Origin: an uncultured Peptostreptococcaceae bacterium
GTDB lineage: Bacteria > Bacillota > Clostridia > Peptostreptococcales > Peptostreptococcaceae
Direction: 5' to 3'
Assembly (NCBI GenBank): GCA_944383455.1
Contig: CALWPP010000001.1
Location: forward strand, 1-64,000
DNA: 64,000 nt
Position numbers and translations under genes: made by a program. Positions 37,101 through 46,548 of this stretch are shown here, piece after piece. How positions within the stretch are numbered: the stretch's first letter is position 1; the number at the start of each line of letters is the position of its first letter. The notes beneath the pieces are model-generated. The model ran no database searches, was not told where the DNA came from, and saw only the letters and a program-made list of their open reading frames with translations.

Positions 37101-37823
37101 CTATAAAACTTTATCTAAGAATTGCTTTGTTCTTTCGTGTTTTGTATTTTCAAAAACTTCCTTTGGAGTACCTTCTTCTATTATATATCCTCCATCCATA
37201 AATACTATTTTATTTGCTATTTCTCTTGCAAATCCTATTTCATGAGTAACTATTACCATGGTCATACCCTCACTTGCAAGTTCTTTCATTACATCTAAAA
37301 CTTCATTGACCATCTCAGGGTCAAGTGCTGATGTTGGTTCATCAAATAAAATAACATCAGGTTTCATAGCGAGTGCTCTTGCTATTGCAACTCTTTACTT
37401 TTGACCCCCAGATAAATTTTTTGGATATTCATTTTGCTTTTCCAAAAGCCCAACTCTATCTAAAAGTTTTAAAGCTTGTTTTATAGCTTCATTTTTTTCT
37501 ATTTTTTTTACTTTAATTGGTGCTAATGTTATATTTTCAAGTATAGTCATATTTGGAAATAAGTTAAAATTTTGAAAAACCATTCCTATATGTTGTCTAA
37601 CAATATTTATATCACATTTTTTATCAAGAATATTTTCATCTCTAAAAATTATTTCTCCACTACTTGGTTCTTCAAGTAAGTTTATACATCTTAAAAACGT
37701 ACTTTTACCAGAACCTGATGGACCTAGTATAACAACAATTTCACCTTTTTTTATTTCAAGGTCTATTCCCTTTAATACTTCATTTTTTCCAAAATTCTTT
37801 TTTATATTTTTCATTTTTATCAT
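37101..37823 (-). pseudogene. Polar amino-acid ABC transporter ATPase, stopped in the signature motif
   Basis: A GlnQ/TcyC-type ATPase of 240 codons. The first 142 codons have Walker A GPSGSGKST and the Q-loop MVFQNFNLFPNM. The frame stops at TAA (37395-37397) inside the ABC signature, which reads [23 protein letters not shown]; a CAA-to-TAA change explains it. The rest, in the same frame, has Walker [15 protein letters not shown] and the H-loop IVTHEIG. A restart at 37367 would lack Walker A and be inactive. Single lesion, so recent. Confidence 0.9.
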
Positions 37824-37835
37824 AAAAATACGCTC

Positions 37836-38558
37836 CTATACCTCACTACTTTTGATTTCACTATCGTATAGTTTAATAGTTAGTTTTTTATTTGAGTTTT
37901 CCATATTCTTTTCTAAAATCGAAACAATTCTTGATAAAGTAAAAGTTAATATAAAATATATAAATGCTGATACTAAAAGTGGTTCAAAAGGCTTGTAAGT
38001 ATTTCCACTTACAGTATTTGCATTATACATTAAGTCATTTATTCCAATTACTGAAACTATTGAAGATTCTTTAACTAATACTATAAACTCATTTGCAAGT
38101 GCTGGAAGTACGTTTTTAAGTGCTTGTGGTATTACAACAAGTCTCATACTCATTGAGTAATTAAAACCTAAAGAACGACTAGCCTCCATTTGACCTTTAT
38201 CAACTGCTTGAATACCTGCTCTTAAAATTTCAGCTATGTATGCACTAGAGTTTATTGAAAGTGCAAAAACTGCTATAACATATTCAAATGATATAGGGCC
38301 TATATCTGGAAATTTAATTCCTAAAGTTGGAAAACCAAAATAAACTATAAAAATTTGAACCATTAAAGGAGTCCCTCTTAAAAATTCAATATACGCTCCT
38401 GCTAAAAAACTAATTAATTTATTTTTTGATATTCTAAGCATACAAATCAGTATACCTATTAAAGATCCAAATATTAATGTGGCTAAAGATATAAAAATAG
38501 TTACTTTAGTACCATCTATAAAAAATTCTTTATAATCACTTAAAAATGAAAAGTCCAT
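37836..38558 (-). CDS. Polar amino-acid ABC transporter permease
   Basis: A 240-residue HisM/GlnP-type permease with about five membrane helices. It has GTPLMVQIFIVYFGFP, the EAA loop EASRSLGFNYSMSMRLVVIPQAL, and the end of the family domain at ~220. It lies 10 bp after the binding-protein gene and 12 bp before the broken ATPase, in an importer operon behind a T-box. Intact itself. Confidence 0.9.
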   Translation of the reverse strand: MDFSFLSDYKEFFIDGTKVTIFISLATLIFGSLIGILICMLRISKNKLISFLAGAYIEFLRGTPLMVQIFIVYFGFPTLGIKFPDIGPISFEYVIAVFALSINSSAYIAEILRAGIQAVDKGQMEASRSLGFNYSMSMRLVVIPQALKNVLPALANEFIVLVKESSIVSVIGINDLMYNANTVSGNTYKPFEPLLVSAFIYFILTFTLSRIVSILEKNMENSNKKLTIKLYDSEIKSSEV

Positions 38559-38568
38559 ATTTCCCTCC

Positions 38569-39366
38569 TTATTCTTGAGATAACTCAGTTGCTTTTTGCA
38601 TAAACTCTTCTATTTGACCTTGTTCTTTAAGCTCTTTTATAACTTTATTTGAAACTTCAACTAAAGAATTATCATCACTTTTTTTAATTCCTATTGCACT
38701 ACCCTCACTACTATCTTCAAGCTTAGCTTCAGCCTCAACTAAATTATTAAATTCCTTAAAATAACCTGGCATAGCTTCTTTACTTACTATTATTGCATCA
38801 ACATTTTTATTGTTAAGTTCAAGTATTACCTCTTGTATTTTTCCTAAAGATTTTATATTATTTATACCTAAATCTTTTGCTATTTTTTCTTGTAAACTTG
38901 ATTTTTGAACTGCTACTTTTACATCTTTTAAATCATCTACTGTCTTAAACTTACCTTGATTTTCTTTAGTTGTAACAATTATATTTTCTCCATTATAGTA
39001 TAAATCTGTAAAGTTTATAGCTTTTTTTCTTTCTTCTGTTGGAGTAAGTCCTGCAACAGCTATATCAATATTTCCTGCTTGAAGTGATGCTATTATTCCA
39101 TCAAATTTCATATCTTTTATCTCAAGGTTTACTCCTAATTCATTTGCTATTTCATTTGCAACATCAATATCCATTCCAACTATCGTATCCTTACCATTTA
39201 TTTCTTTATGAAATTCATATGGTGGATAATCCGCACTAGTTCCTATAACTAATACTCCTTTTTCTTTTATTTGTTCTACTTGAGTTTTTGACTCTTTACT
39301 TGAGCACCCTACAGCTCCAAATGTCATTATACAAGTAAGTGCCATAATCATAGTTTTTTTCTTCAT
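38569..39366 (-). CDS. Amino-acid ABC transporter substrate-binding lipoprotein
   Basis: A 265-residue SBP_bac_3 protein. The lipoprotein signal ends TFGAVGCSSK (Cys21). Family motifs are GTSADYPPYEF, GMDIDVANEIANELG, DIAVAGLTPTEERKK and VAVQKSS. It binds a polar amino acid or methionine/cystine-like ligand; specificity is not readable. GGAGGGA precedes the ATG. First gene after the T-box leader. Confidence 0.9.
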   Translation of the reverse strand: MKKKTMIMALTCIMTFGAVGCSSKESKTQVEQIKEKGVLVIGTSADYPPYEFHKEINGKDTIVGMDIDVANEIANELGVNLEIKDMKFDGIIASLQAGNIDIAVAGLTPTEERKKAINFTDLYYNGENIIVTTKENQGKFKTVDDLKDVKVAVQKSSLQEKIAKDLGINNIKSLGKIQEVILELNNKNVDAIIVSKEAMPGYFKEFNNLVEAEAKLEDSSEGSAIGIKKSDDNSLVEVSNKVIKELKEQGQIEEFMQKATELSQE

Positions 39367-39402
39367 AATAAAATCCCTCCAAATATTTTATAAATTAAAA
39401 AA

Positions 39403-39715
39403 GCCCCCTAGCAAATGCTAAGAGACGAAATTACTCGCGTTACCACTCTTATTGATAAATTTACTAAAAATAATCGGTAATTAAAAAGTCTCTTGGCAAA
39501 ATGCCAAGAGACGAAATTATCCGCGTTACCACTCTTATTGATAAGTAAACTTATCCACTCAAACCTTTAAGGCAGGTATACCGATTACCATACTAAAATT
39601 TCAAGTAATCTTCTCCAAAGCTCTTTTCATATTAAACTTCATACTAGACTCGCACCAACTCTAGCTCGCTTAAAATCCATTTAATACTACTCTCTTTTTC
39701 ATAGAATTTAAGTTT
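39403..39715 (-). promoter_or_regulatory. T-box riboswitch leader with duplicated antiterminator/terminator
   Basis: The leader has a stem I region (AAGCGAGCTAGAGTTGGTGCG) and a T-box AAGAGTGGTAACGCG (39522-39536). A 25-base terminator, GTCTCTTGGCA/TGCCAAGAGAC, follows at 39488-39512. Then the T-box (39436-39450) and an 11-bp terminator (39403-39426) are repeated without a second stem I. The T-box bulge TGGT suits a tRNA with discriminator A. The codon after the TTAAA/TTTAA helix may be AUG (39628-39630), suggesting methionine; UAU (Tyr) is also possible. It controls the ABC importer. Confidence 0.88.
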
Positions 39716-39729
39716 ATATTGTTAAGCTA

Positions 39730-39758
39730 AGTATATTCTTATAATAAGAAAATGTCAA
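39730..39758 (-). promoter_or_regulatory. Promoter of the T-box leader
   Basis: On the minus strand TTGACA, 17 bases and TATACT, shortly before stem I. Confidence 0.75.
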
Positions 39759-39790
39759 GTATTAATTAAAGTTATTTTGTTATTTTAAAT

Positions 39791-42700
39791 TTAAAAAAGT
39801 GATAATTGATTTTCTTCACTTAAATTATAAAGTGCTCCGTGATTAGTTAAAACTTCTATAACAGTCTTTGAGATTTTTGTTCTTTTTCTTAAATCCTCTT
39901 TTGATATAAATTCTCCATTTTGTCTTTCCTTTTGAATATTAAGTGCTGCATTTTCTCCCATTCCTTGAAGTGAAATCATTGGAGGAAGTAAAGTTTTATC
40001 GCTATAAACTATAAATTTTTTAGCATCTGATTTGTAAATATCAACTGGCAAAATTTTAATTTTTCTTGCATACATCTCAAGTGCAACTTCAAGAACTGTT
40101 AAGGTATTCTTTTCTTTTGCCGTAGCACTATTTCCAAGTTCTTCAATCTCTTTTATTTTATTTTTTATAACATCATATCCTTTTACTATTAAATCTGCAT
40201 CAAAATCTTCTGCTTTAGTAGTAAAATATGTTGCATAAAAAGCCTCTGGATAATAAACTTTACAATAAGCTAACCTATAAGACATCATAACGTATGCTAC
40301 TGCGTGAGCTTTAGGAAACATATATTTTATTTGATTACAAGACCAAATATACCAATCTGAAACATTATTTTCCTTCATAGTTTCTATATGTTCAGGCTTT
40401 AATCCTTTACCTTTTCTTACATTCTCCATTATTGTAAATGCTACTTTTGGCTTAAGTCCTTTAAATATAAGGTAGTTCATAATATCATCACGAGTTGATA
40501 TTACTTCTTTTAAAGTTGTTTTACCTTGTTTTACAAGTTCTTGGGCATTGTTTAACCACACATCAGTCCCATGAGAAAGTCCAGAAATCCTAACAAGCTC
40601 TGCAAAAGTTGTTGGCTTTGTATCAAGTAACATCTGTCTTACAAACTTTGTTCCAAATTCAGGTATTGCAAGAGAGCCAATAGGACAATTTATTTCATCA
40701 GGAGTAACCCCTAAAGCTTCAGTTGATGTAAAAAGTGACATTGTCTTTTCATCATCAAGAGGAATTTTAGTTGCATCAATTTTTGTAATATCTTCAATCA
40801 TTCTAATAATAGTAGGTACGTCGTGACCTAATATATCAAGCTTTAGTATTCTACCACTTATTGAATGATAATCAAAGTGAGTAGTTATAACTCCACAAGA
40901 GGTATCATTTGCAGGGTACTGAATAGGAGTAAAGTCAGTTATATCTTTATTATGAGGAACTACCATAACTCCTCCTGGGTGTTGTCCTGAAGTTCTTTTT
41001 ACTCCAGTTAGTCCATTTGCTAGTCTTAATGCTTCTGAGCTACTTGATTTTATATCATTTTCTTCTATATATTTTTTTGCATATCCAAATGCGGTCTTTT
41101 CTGCAACAGTTCCAATAGTACCAGCACGATAAACTTTTCCTTGACCAAAAAGTTCCTCTGTATATTTATGAATTACTGGTTGATACTCACCAGAAAAGTT
41201 AAGATCTATATCAGGTTCTTTATCTCCCTCAAACCCTAAAAAAACCTCAAACGGAATATCGTGACCATCTTTTTTGAGTTCTCTACCACATTTTGGACAA
41301 TTTTTTCTAGGTAAATCAACTCCAGAACCATACTCTCCTATTTCAAAAAAGTAAGAATACTTACACTCTTCATTTTCACATATATAATGTGCAGGAAGTG
41401 GATTAACCTCTGTTATATCACTCATAGTTGCAGCAAACGATGAACCAACAGAACCTCTAGAACCAACTAAGTATCCATCTTTTAATGATTTTGTAACTAG
41501 TTTTTGCGAAATAATATACATAACTGCATATCCATTTCCAATTATAGAATTTAATTCTCTATCAAGTCTATTCTTAACAACTTCTGGAAGTGGGTCTCCA
41601 TAAATTCTTTTTGCCTTAGAGTAGCACATATTACGAAGTTCAATATCAGAACCTTCAATTTCTGGAGGATAAGTTCCATCAGGAATTGGTTTTATATAAT
41701 CTATCATATCTGCTATTTTGTTAGTATTTTTAACTACAACCTCATAAGACAATAAATCCCCCAAATAACTAAATTCATCAAGCATTTCATCAGTAGTCCT
41801 AAAGTATAGGTTAGTTTCTTCTTCATCAAGCTTATATCCTTGAGAATATTTTAAAACTCTTCTTAAAATCGCTTCGTGACTTTCTAAAAAGTGAACATCT
41901 CCAGTTGCTACTGGAATTTTATCAAATTTAATTGCAATATCTACTAATTTTTTGTTTATACTTCTTAATTCTTCTAAATCACTTACTTCTACATTTTCTA
42001 TCATAAATTTATTGTTTTCAACTGGCATTATTTCAATATAGTCATAAAGACTAATTACTTTTTCTATTTCATCAAGTGATTTATTTTTTTTGACTGCTTG
42101 ATAAACCTCTCCAGCTTCACAAGCAGAACCTATTAAAAGCCCTTCTTTATATTTTTTAAGCACACTTTTTAATATTCTTGGAGTTTTATAAAAGTTTTTA
42201 GTATGAGATATAGATATTATCTCGTATAAATTTTTAAGTCCTACTTGATTTTTGGCAAGTAAAACTATATGACTTGGTCTTAATTTAGTGTAATCAACTT
42301 TGCCTAAAACTTTATTAACTTCAATTAAAGTAGTAGCTCCTTTATCTTCTAGCATTTTTAAAAACTTTAAAAACATAGCACTTGTTGCTTCGGCATCATC
42401 AACTGCTCTGTGGTGATTTAGTAAACTTATACCAAGTTTCTTACATAAAACGTCTAACCTATGTCTTTTAAGTTCTGGAAATAAAGCTCTACCTAAAGAT
42501 AAGGTATCTATAAAGTTGTTGGTAAACTCTAAATTAAGTTCATTTGACTTTTGTTTTATAAATCCTATATCAAATTCTGCATTATGAGCAACCAACACAG
42601 AGTCTTTACAAAATTCTAAAAACTTAGGCAAAACTTCTTCAATAGTTGGCATATCTTTTACCATATCATTAGTTATTTTAGTTAGTTCCTGAATTTTATA

Positions 42701-44077
42701 AGATATATCTTTTTGTGGATTTATAAGTTGGCTAAATCTTTCAATTACAGTTTTATTCTTTATTTTTACTGCACCAATTTCAGTTATTTTATCATTAGTA
42801 CTTGAAAGACCTGTAGTTTCAATATCAAATACTACAAATTCTTGATTAAAATCTTTATCATTTGCATTTTCTATAAGGTCAACTTCATCTTCAACTAAAT
42901 ACCCTTCAACCCCATAAATTATCTTTATATTATTAGCCTTTCCTGCACTCATTGCATCTGGAAATGATTGTACAACTCCATGGTCAGTTATAGCAATAGC
43001 ACTATGCCCCCATTTTGAGGCTTGTTGTATTAATTTTTTTGTACTACAAACTGCATCCATAGAAGACATTTGAGTATGTGCATGAAGTTCCACTCTTTTT
43101 AAATCACTCTTGTCAACTCTCTCCTTTTTTTCTTCTTTTTTAATCGCACTAATATTTAAGCTAAGTTCATTATTGTAATTATCATAGCTAGTATCACCTT
43201 TAATTTTTAAGTAAGATCCTTTTTTCACATTATCAATAACTCTATCTTTATTCATATCATCTAAAAATAATCTACAATTTATAGAGCTTGTATAATCAGT
43301 AATACTAATTACAAAAAGTATTCTCCCATTTCTAAGTTCTTTAATATCAACATTAAAAACTTCACCAGTTATACAAACGGTATTTTTTTCTTCAAGTTCA
43401 TTTATCTTACTATCAAATGCTAATATATTTTCTCCATAAATTAAACTATCATCTTCTTCGAAATTTACAACGTATTTTTCTTCATCAATCTCACTTTTTT
43501 CATTTACTTTTAAAAGTCTTACTTTTTCATTTAATTCAGATTCTAATTTTTCTTGGTTTAATCTTATATCAAAAGGTTTTTCAATAGCTTTTTCAAGTAC
43601 TATTTTTAAATCTAATTTTAATTCTTCATTTAAAGTATTTTTTAGTACATCTAAAAAACCTCTTTGAGTTAGACTTTCATAAAATATTTCTTTTGGTATT
43701 TTTATTTTCAATGTATCATCAATACACATATATTCTATTTCTTTTTCGTATCCAATTATTGATGGACAGATACTTTTAATCATAAAATATATATTCTTCC
43801 AATAAGATTTTATAATATCTTTTACTTCTTTTTTTTCAAATCCTAAATAAGTTATCTTAAATTTTACATCATTAAAATAACTAAGTTTTTCTTTAAAAAT
43901 TTCTTCTGTGTTTTTTAATATCTCACTTTGTATTATAGATTTTGACGATAAATAAAAGTAAACTTTTTTATCCTCTTTAAAATAAACTATCTTTTCTACA
44001 ATAACATTTGTAAGTGTTTTTTTTATGCTAGTTTCCTTTATATCAAGCTTATTTATATAATCAATAATCCTATCCAT
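39791..44077 (-). CDS. polC: DNA polymerase III alpha subunit, PolC type
   Basis: A 1428-residue replicative polymerase of low-GC Gram-positives. In order: N-terminal domains (1-~230), an OB fold (~235-320), a PHP domain beginning ELHAHTQMSSMDAVCS, an inserted DEDDh proofreading exonuclease (VVFDIETTGLSS...LVAHNAEFDIGF...HRAVDDAEAT, ~415-585), then the palm with PDIDLNFSGEYQ and a zinc-binding CENEEC...CPKC loop. Length is normal. It stands alone between the T-box promoter and a plus-strand gene. Confidence 0.97.
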   Translation of the reverse strand: MDRIIDYINKLDIKETSIKKTLTNVIVEKIVYFKEDKKVYFYLSSKSIIQSEILKNTEEIFKEKLSYFNDVKFKITYLGFEKKEVKDIIKSYWKNIYFMIKSICPSIIGYEKEIEYMCIDDTLKIKIPKEIFYESLTQRGFLDVLKNTLNEELKLDLKIVLEKAIEKPFDIRLNQEKLESELNEKVRLLKVNEKSEIDEEKYVVNFEEDDSLIYGENILAFDSKINELEEKNTVCITGEVFNVDIKELRNGRILFVISITDYTSSINCRLFLDDMNKDRVIDNVKKGSYLKIKGDTSYDNYNNELSLNISAIKKEEKKERVDKSDLKRVELHAHTQMSSMDAVCSTKKLIQQASKWGHSAIAITDHGVVQSFPDAMSAGKANNIKIIYGVEGYLVEDEVDLIENANDKDFNQEFVVFDIETTGLSSTNDKITEIGAVKIKNKTVIERFSQLINPQKDISYKIQELTKITNDMVKDMPTIEEVLPKFLEFCKDSVLVAHNAEFDIGFIKQKSNELNLEFTNNFIDTLSLGRALFPELKRHRLDVLCKKLGISLLNHHRAVDDAEATSAMFLKFLKMLEDKGATTLIEVNKVLGKVDYTKLRPSHIVLLAKNQVGLKNLYEIISISHTKNFYKTPRILKSVLKKYKEGLLIGSACEAGEVYQAVKKNKSLDEIEKVISLYDYIEIMPVENNKFMIENVEVSDLEELRSINKKLVDIAIKFDKIPVATGDVHFLESHEAILRRVLKYSQGYKLDEEETNLYFRTTDEMLDEFSYLGDLLSYEVVVKNTNKIADMIDYIKPIPDGTYPPEIEGSDIELRNMCYSKAKRIYGDPLPEVVKNRLDRELNSIIGNGYAVMYIISQKLVTKSLKDGYLVGSRGSVGSSFAATMSDITEVNPLPAHYICENEECKYSYFFEIGEYGSGVDLPRKNCPKCGRELKKDGHDIPFEVFLGFEGDKEPDIDLNFSGEYQPVIHKYTEELFGQGKVYRAGTIGTVAEKTAFGYAKKYIEENDIKSSSSEALRLANGLTGVKRTSGQHPGGVMVVPHNKDITDFTPIQYPANDTSCGVITTHFDYHSISGRILKLDILGHDVPTIIRMIEDITKIDATKIPLDDEKTMSLFTSTEALGVTPDEINCPIGSLAIPEFGTKFVRQMLLDTKPTTFAELVRISGLSHGTDVWLNNAQELVKQGKTTLKEVISTRDDIMNYLIFKGLKPKVAFTIMENVRKGKGLKPEHIETMKENNVSDWYIWSCNQIKYMFPKAHAVAYVMMSYRLAYCKVYYPEAFYATYFTTKAEDFDADLIVKGYDVIKNKIKEIEELGNSATAKEKNTLTVLEVALEMYARKIKILPVDIYKSDAKKFIVYSDKTLLPPMISLQGMGENAALNIQKERQNGEFISKEDLRKRTKISKTVIEVLTNHGALYNLSEENQLSLF

Positions 44078-44221
44078 ATTTTCACCTCAAAATATTTTAG
44101 ATAAATATTATATCACAATTAAAAATTACTTGGACTTACTCAAAAAAATAAAATTTTTATATTATAAATAAAAGGTTTTTGTGTCTATTATTCCTCAAAT
44201 CGATTTAAAAGGTGGTGTTTT

Positions 44222-44863
44222 ATGAGAGTTGACTTAGAAAAAATAATAAGAGAGTATGATAAAATTGGTGGGAAGAAATTATTTAAAAAATCTTTAAAAG
44301 ATTTAAATTCAAATAAAAAAGTATTTTTATTTTACTCAAAAAAGAAAAACTTACCTCTTAGTTCAATACCTCAAATTAGTACTATACTTTCTTCTAAGGC
44401 TTCATTTATTTCTTTTTGTTATAATTTTTATGATTTTTATGAAAATAAAATAGAAATATCAGAAAAAAATTTAAGACTAATTGCAAAGTTTGTAATGGCT
44501 CACGAATTTGGTCATATACTTGACTCAGATATAAAAAAGACTAAAGATGAATTTAGTAAAATTTTGTATAAAATAATTGACTCTAGCTTAAAGTATGATT
44601 TTAATATATCTAAACTTGGAAAAAATATCCCCTACGAACTCGAACAATTATCACTTGAGTTAAAGAAAAACCTTATAAAAAGAGAAGTTAAAGCTTGGTA
44701 TATAGCAAATGAGTTAGTTGATTTTAATAACGATTATGAAATTTTACTATTTAGTAAATTAAAAGAATATGCACTTGCTACTTATAATTATATAAACTTT
44801 AAAAGTATTGCTAGTCAATATAATTTGGATACAATTGTTAAATTCAAAAAGCAATTAGCTTAA
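44222..44863 (+). CDS. Putative zinc peptidase (HExxH), ImmA/IrrE-like
   Basis: A 213-residue protein without signal peptide. The centre has FVMAHEFGHILDSD, an HExxH zinc site, and a glutamate-containing helix downstream (KREVKAWYIANELV), as in ImmA/IrrE-type (DUF955) peptidases. The rest is lysine-rich and not recognisable. AAAGGTGGTG precedes the ATG. No helix-turn-helix partner gene lies beside it, so a phage-style regulator role is not supported by context. Confidence 0.62.
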   Translation: MRVDLEKIIREYDKIGGKKLFKKSLKDLNSNKKVFLFYSKKKNLPLSSIPQISTILSSKASFISFCYNFYDFYENKIEISEKNLRLIAKFVMAHEFGHILDSDIKKTKDEFSKILYKIIDSSLKYDFNISKLGKNIPYELEQLSLELKKNLIKREVKAWYIANELVDFNNDYEILLFSKLKEYALATYNYINFKSIASQYNLDTIVKFKKQLA

Positions 44864-44864
44864 A

Positions 44865-44913
44865 TTGGATAAAATAAAAAGGTTAGTAAAACTAACCTTT
44901 TTATTTTATCCAA
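44865..44913. terminator. Long bidirectional terminator
   Basis: A 23-bp perfect hairpin with a 3-base loop, arms TTGGATAAAATAAAAAGGTT(AGT) and its complement, between the converging peptidase and sdaAA genes. T-runs on both strands. Confidence 0.9.
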
Positions 44914-45787
44914 ATATTTTCTTAGTTAAACTACATCCTGTGCAAGTCGCTGCAACTCCTCCAAGAGCTGTCTCTCTAAGTTCCATTGGAAGTGTCTTTC
45001 CTACTTTATACATGGCTTCAACAGTTTCATCAAACGGAATTACATTTAGTATACCACATAAAACTAATTCTGCTGATATTAATGCATTAGCAACACCTAT
45101 AGCATTTCTTCCTTGACAAGGAGCTTCAACAAGACCTGCTATTGGGTCACAAATAAGTCCCATTACATTTTGTAAACAATGAGATGCTGAGTGTATAGCC
45201 TCTTTTGGAGTTCCACCCATCATTTCAACAACTCCAGCTGATGCCATAGCGGCTGCTGCTCCAGTTTCTGCTTGACATCCTCCTTCAGCCCCAGAAACTG
45301 TTGCATTTCTAGTTATTATAGCACCTATTGCAGAAGCAGTTAAAAGACCTCTTACCATTTCTTCATCAGTTAAGTTATATTCCTTACCTATAGTAACTAT
45401 AGCACCAGGAAGTATCCCACAAGAACCAGCTGTTGGTGCAGCAACTACAAGTCCCATAGATGCATTAACCTCCATAGTTCCCATAGCAGCACTCATTGCT
45501 TTATTCATTAGCTCACCACAAACAGTTTTTTTATCTGAATTTCTAAATAAAGTTAATTTTTTTGCTTCTCCACCTATAAGGCCACCCATAGACTTTATAT
45601 CTTCAATTTGAGCTTTTTCTACAGCATCTCTCATTATATTAAGTGCTGTGTGCATTTTTTTAAGTATTTCTTCTTTTGATACACCAGTTAGTTCAGATTC
45701 TCTTTCTAAACATAACTCATGAATTGGTATATTTAATTCTTCACATTTTTTTAATAATTCTTCACCACTAGTAAAATTATATTTCAT
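44906..45787 (-). CDS. sdaAA: L-serine dehydratase, alpha subunit
   Basis: A 293-residue subunit of the oxygen-sensitive [4Fe-4S] enzyme that converts serine to pyruvate and ammonia. Conserved cysteines occur in AGSCGILPGA, AEGGCQAETGAA, GLICDPIAGLVEAPCQGRN and TCTGCSLT. Length is typical. It is 25 bp after the beta-subunit gene. Confidence 0.95.
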   Translation of the reverse strand: MKYNFTSGEELLKKCEELNIPIHELCLERESELTGVSKEEILKKMHTALNIMRDAVEKAQIEDIKSMGGLIGGEAKKLTLFRNSDKKTVCGELMNKAMSAAMGTMEVNASMGLVVAAPTAGSCGILPGAIVTIGKEYNLTDEEMVRGLLTASAIGAIITRNATVSGAEGGCQAETGAAAAMASAGVVEMMGGTPKEAIHSASHCLQNVMGLICDPIAGLVEAPCQGRNAIGVANALISAELVLCGILNVIPFDETVEAMYKVGKTLPMELRETALGGVAATCTGCSLTKKIFG

Positions 45788-45812
45788 AATATATCTCCTT
45801 ATTTACAAATTT

Positions 45813-46484
45813 TTAGAATCTATCTAATACAACTACTTTTTCCACAACATTACAACTTCTTATTTTGTCTATTGTTTCATCTTCTAGCTTTTCTTCTACT
45901 AAAATAGTTACAAATCCAAATTTAGAATTATCAACTTTATTACTATTTATACTAGATATACTTTTGTTGTCTTCAGATAGTATAGAAACTATTTTTGATA
46001 TCGCTCCAACCTCATCTTTAATTTCCATTATTATTGCATATTTTGAACCATCAAAATCAAGCTTAAGTCCGTCAATCTCAGTTATTTTTATATTTCCACC
46101 ACCAATTGAAGACCCCATAACTATATGTTCTTTACCATTATCAAGAGTTATATCCATCTTTACAGTATTAGGATGAACATCTCCTAGATCAGTTTTTATA
46201 AATTCAAAACTTACTCCATTTTCAGTTGCTAAAGTAAATGCATTTCTTATCCTAACATCATCAGTATCAAATCCTAGTATTCCACCAACTAAAGCTTTAT
46301 CTGTACCATGACCTTTATAAGTTTCAGCAAAGGAACCATGAAGATAAAATTTAACATCTTTTATATTTTTACCAACTATCTTTTTTGCCATTTTACCAAG
46401 TCTAGCTGCTCCTGCTGTATGAGAACTAGAAGGTCCTATCATATTTGGACCAACAACATCAAATATACTATACTCTTTAACCAT
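45813..46484 (-). CDS. sdaAB: L-serine dehydratase, beta subunit
   Basis: A 223-residue subunit. The N-terminal domain has SIFDVVGPNMIGPSSSHTAG, the family signature. The C-terminal ~75 residues form an ACT-like domain (YAIIMEIKDEVGAISKIVSI). Preceded by AAAGGAGAG. Forms the two-subunit enzyme with the next gene. Confidence 0.95.
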   Translation of the reverse strand: MVKEYSIFDVVGPNMIGPSSSHTAGAARLGKMAKKIVGKNIKDVKFYLHGSFAETYKGHGTDKALVGGILGFDTDDVRIRNAFTLATENGVSFEFIKTDLGDVHPNTVKMDITLDNGKEHIVMGSSIGGGNIKITEIDGLKLDFDGSKYAIIMEIKDEVGAISKIVSILSEDNKSISSINSNKVDNSKFGFVTILVEEKLEDETIDKIRSCNVVEKVVVLDRF

Positions 46485-46519
46485 AATATCTCTCCTTTAT
46501 TCAGTATAAAAATTAATTA

Positions 46520-46540
46520 GCTACGTAAAAATTACGTAGC
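46520..46540 (-). terminator. Hairpin between the PfoR-like gene and sdaAB
   Basis: GCTACGTAA/TTACGTAGC with weak T-richness behind. Either a leaky terminator or an intercistronic processing element. Confidence 0.45.
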
Positions 46541-46548
46541 ATAAAATT

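Noticed and set aside
31620..37823. Stop-codon reassignment (TAA or TAG read as an amino acid) to explain several in-frame stops
   Set aside because: The implied residues differ (Gln, Trp, unknown), most intact genes in the window end with TAA or TAG at the expected family length, and some of the broken genes also have frameshifts or deletions. Pseudogenes explain the data better.
44222..44863. Toxin-antitoxin or phage ImmA/ImmR unit
   Set aside because: No helix-turn-helix partner or phage genes nearby; only the HExxH motif is visible.
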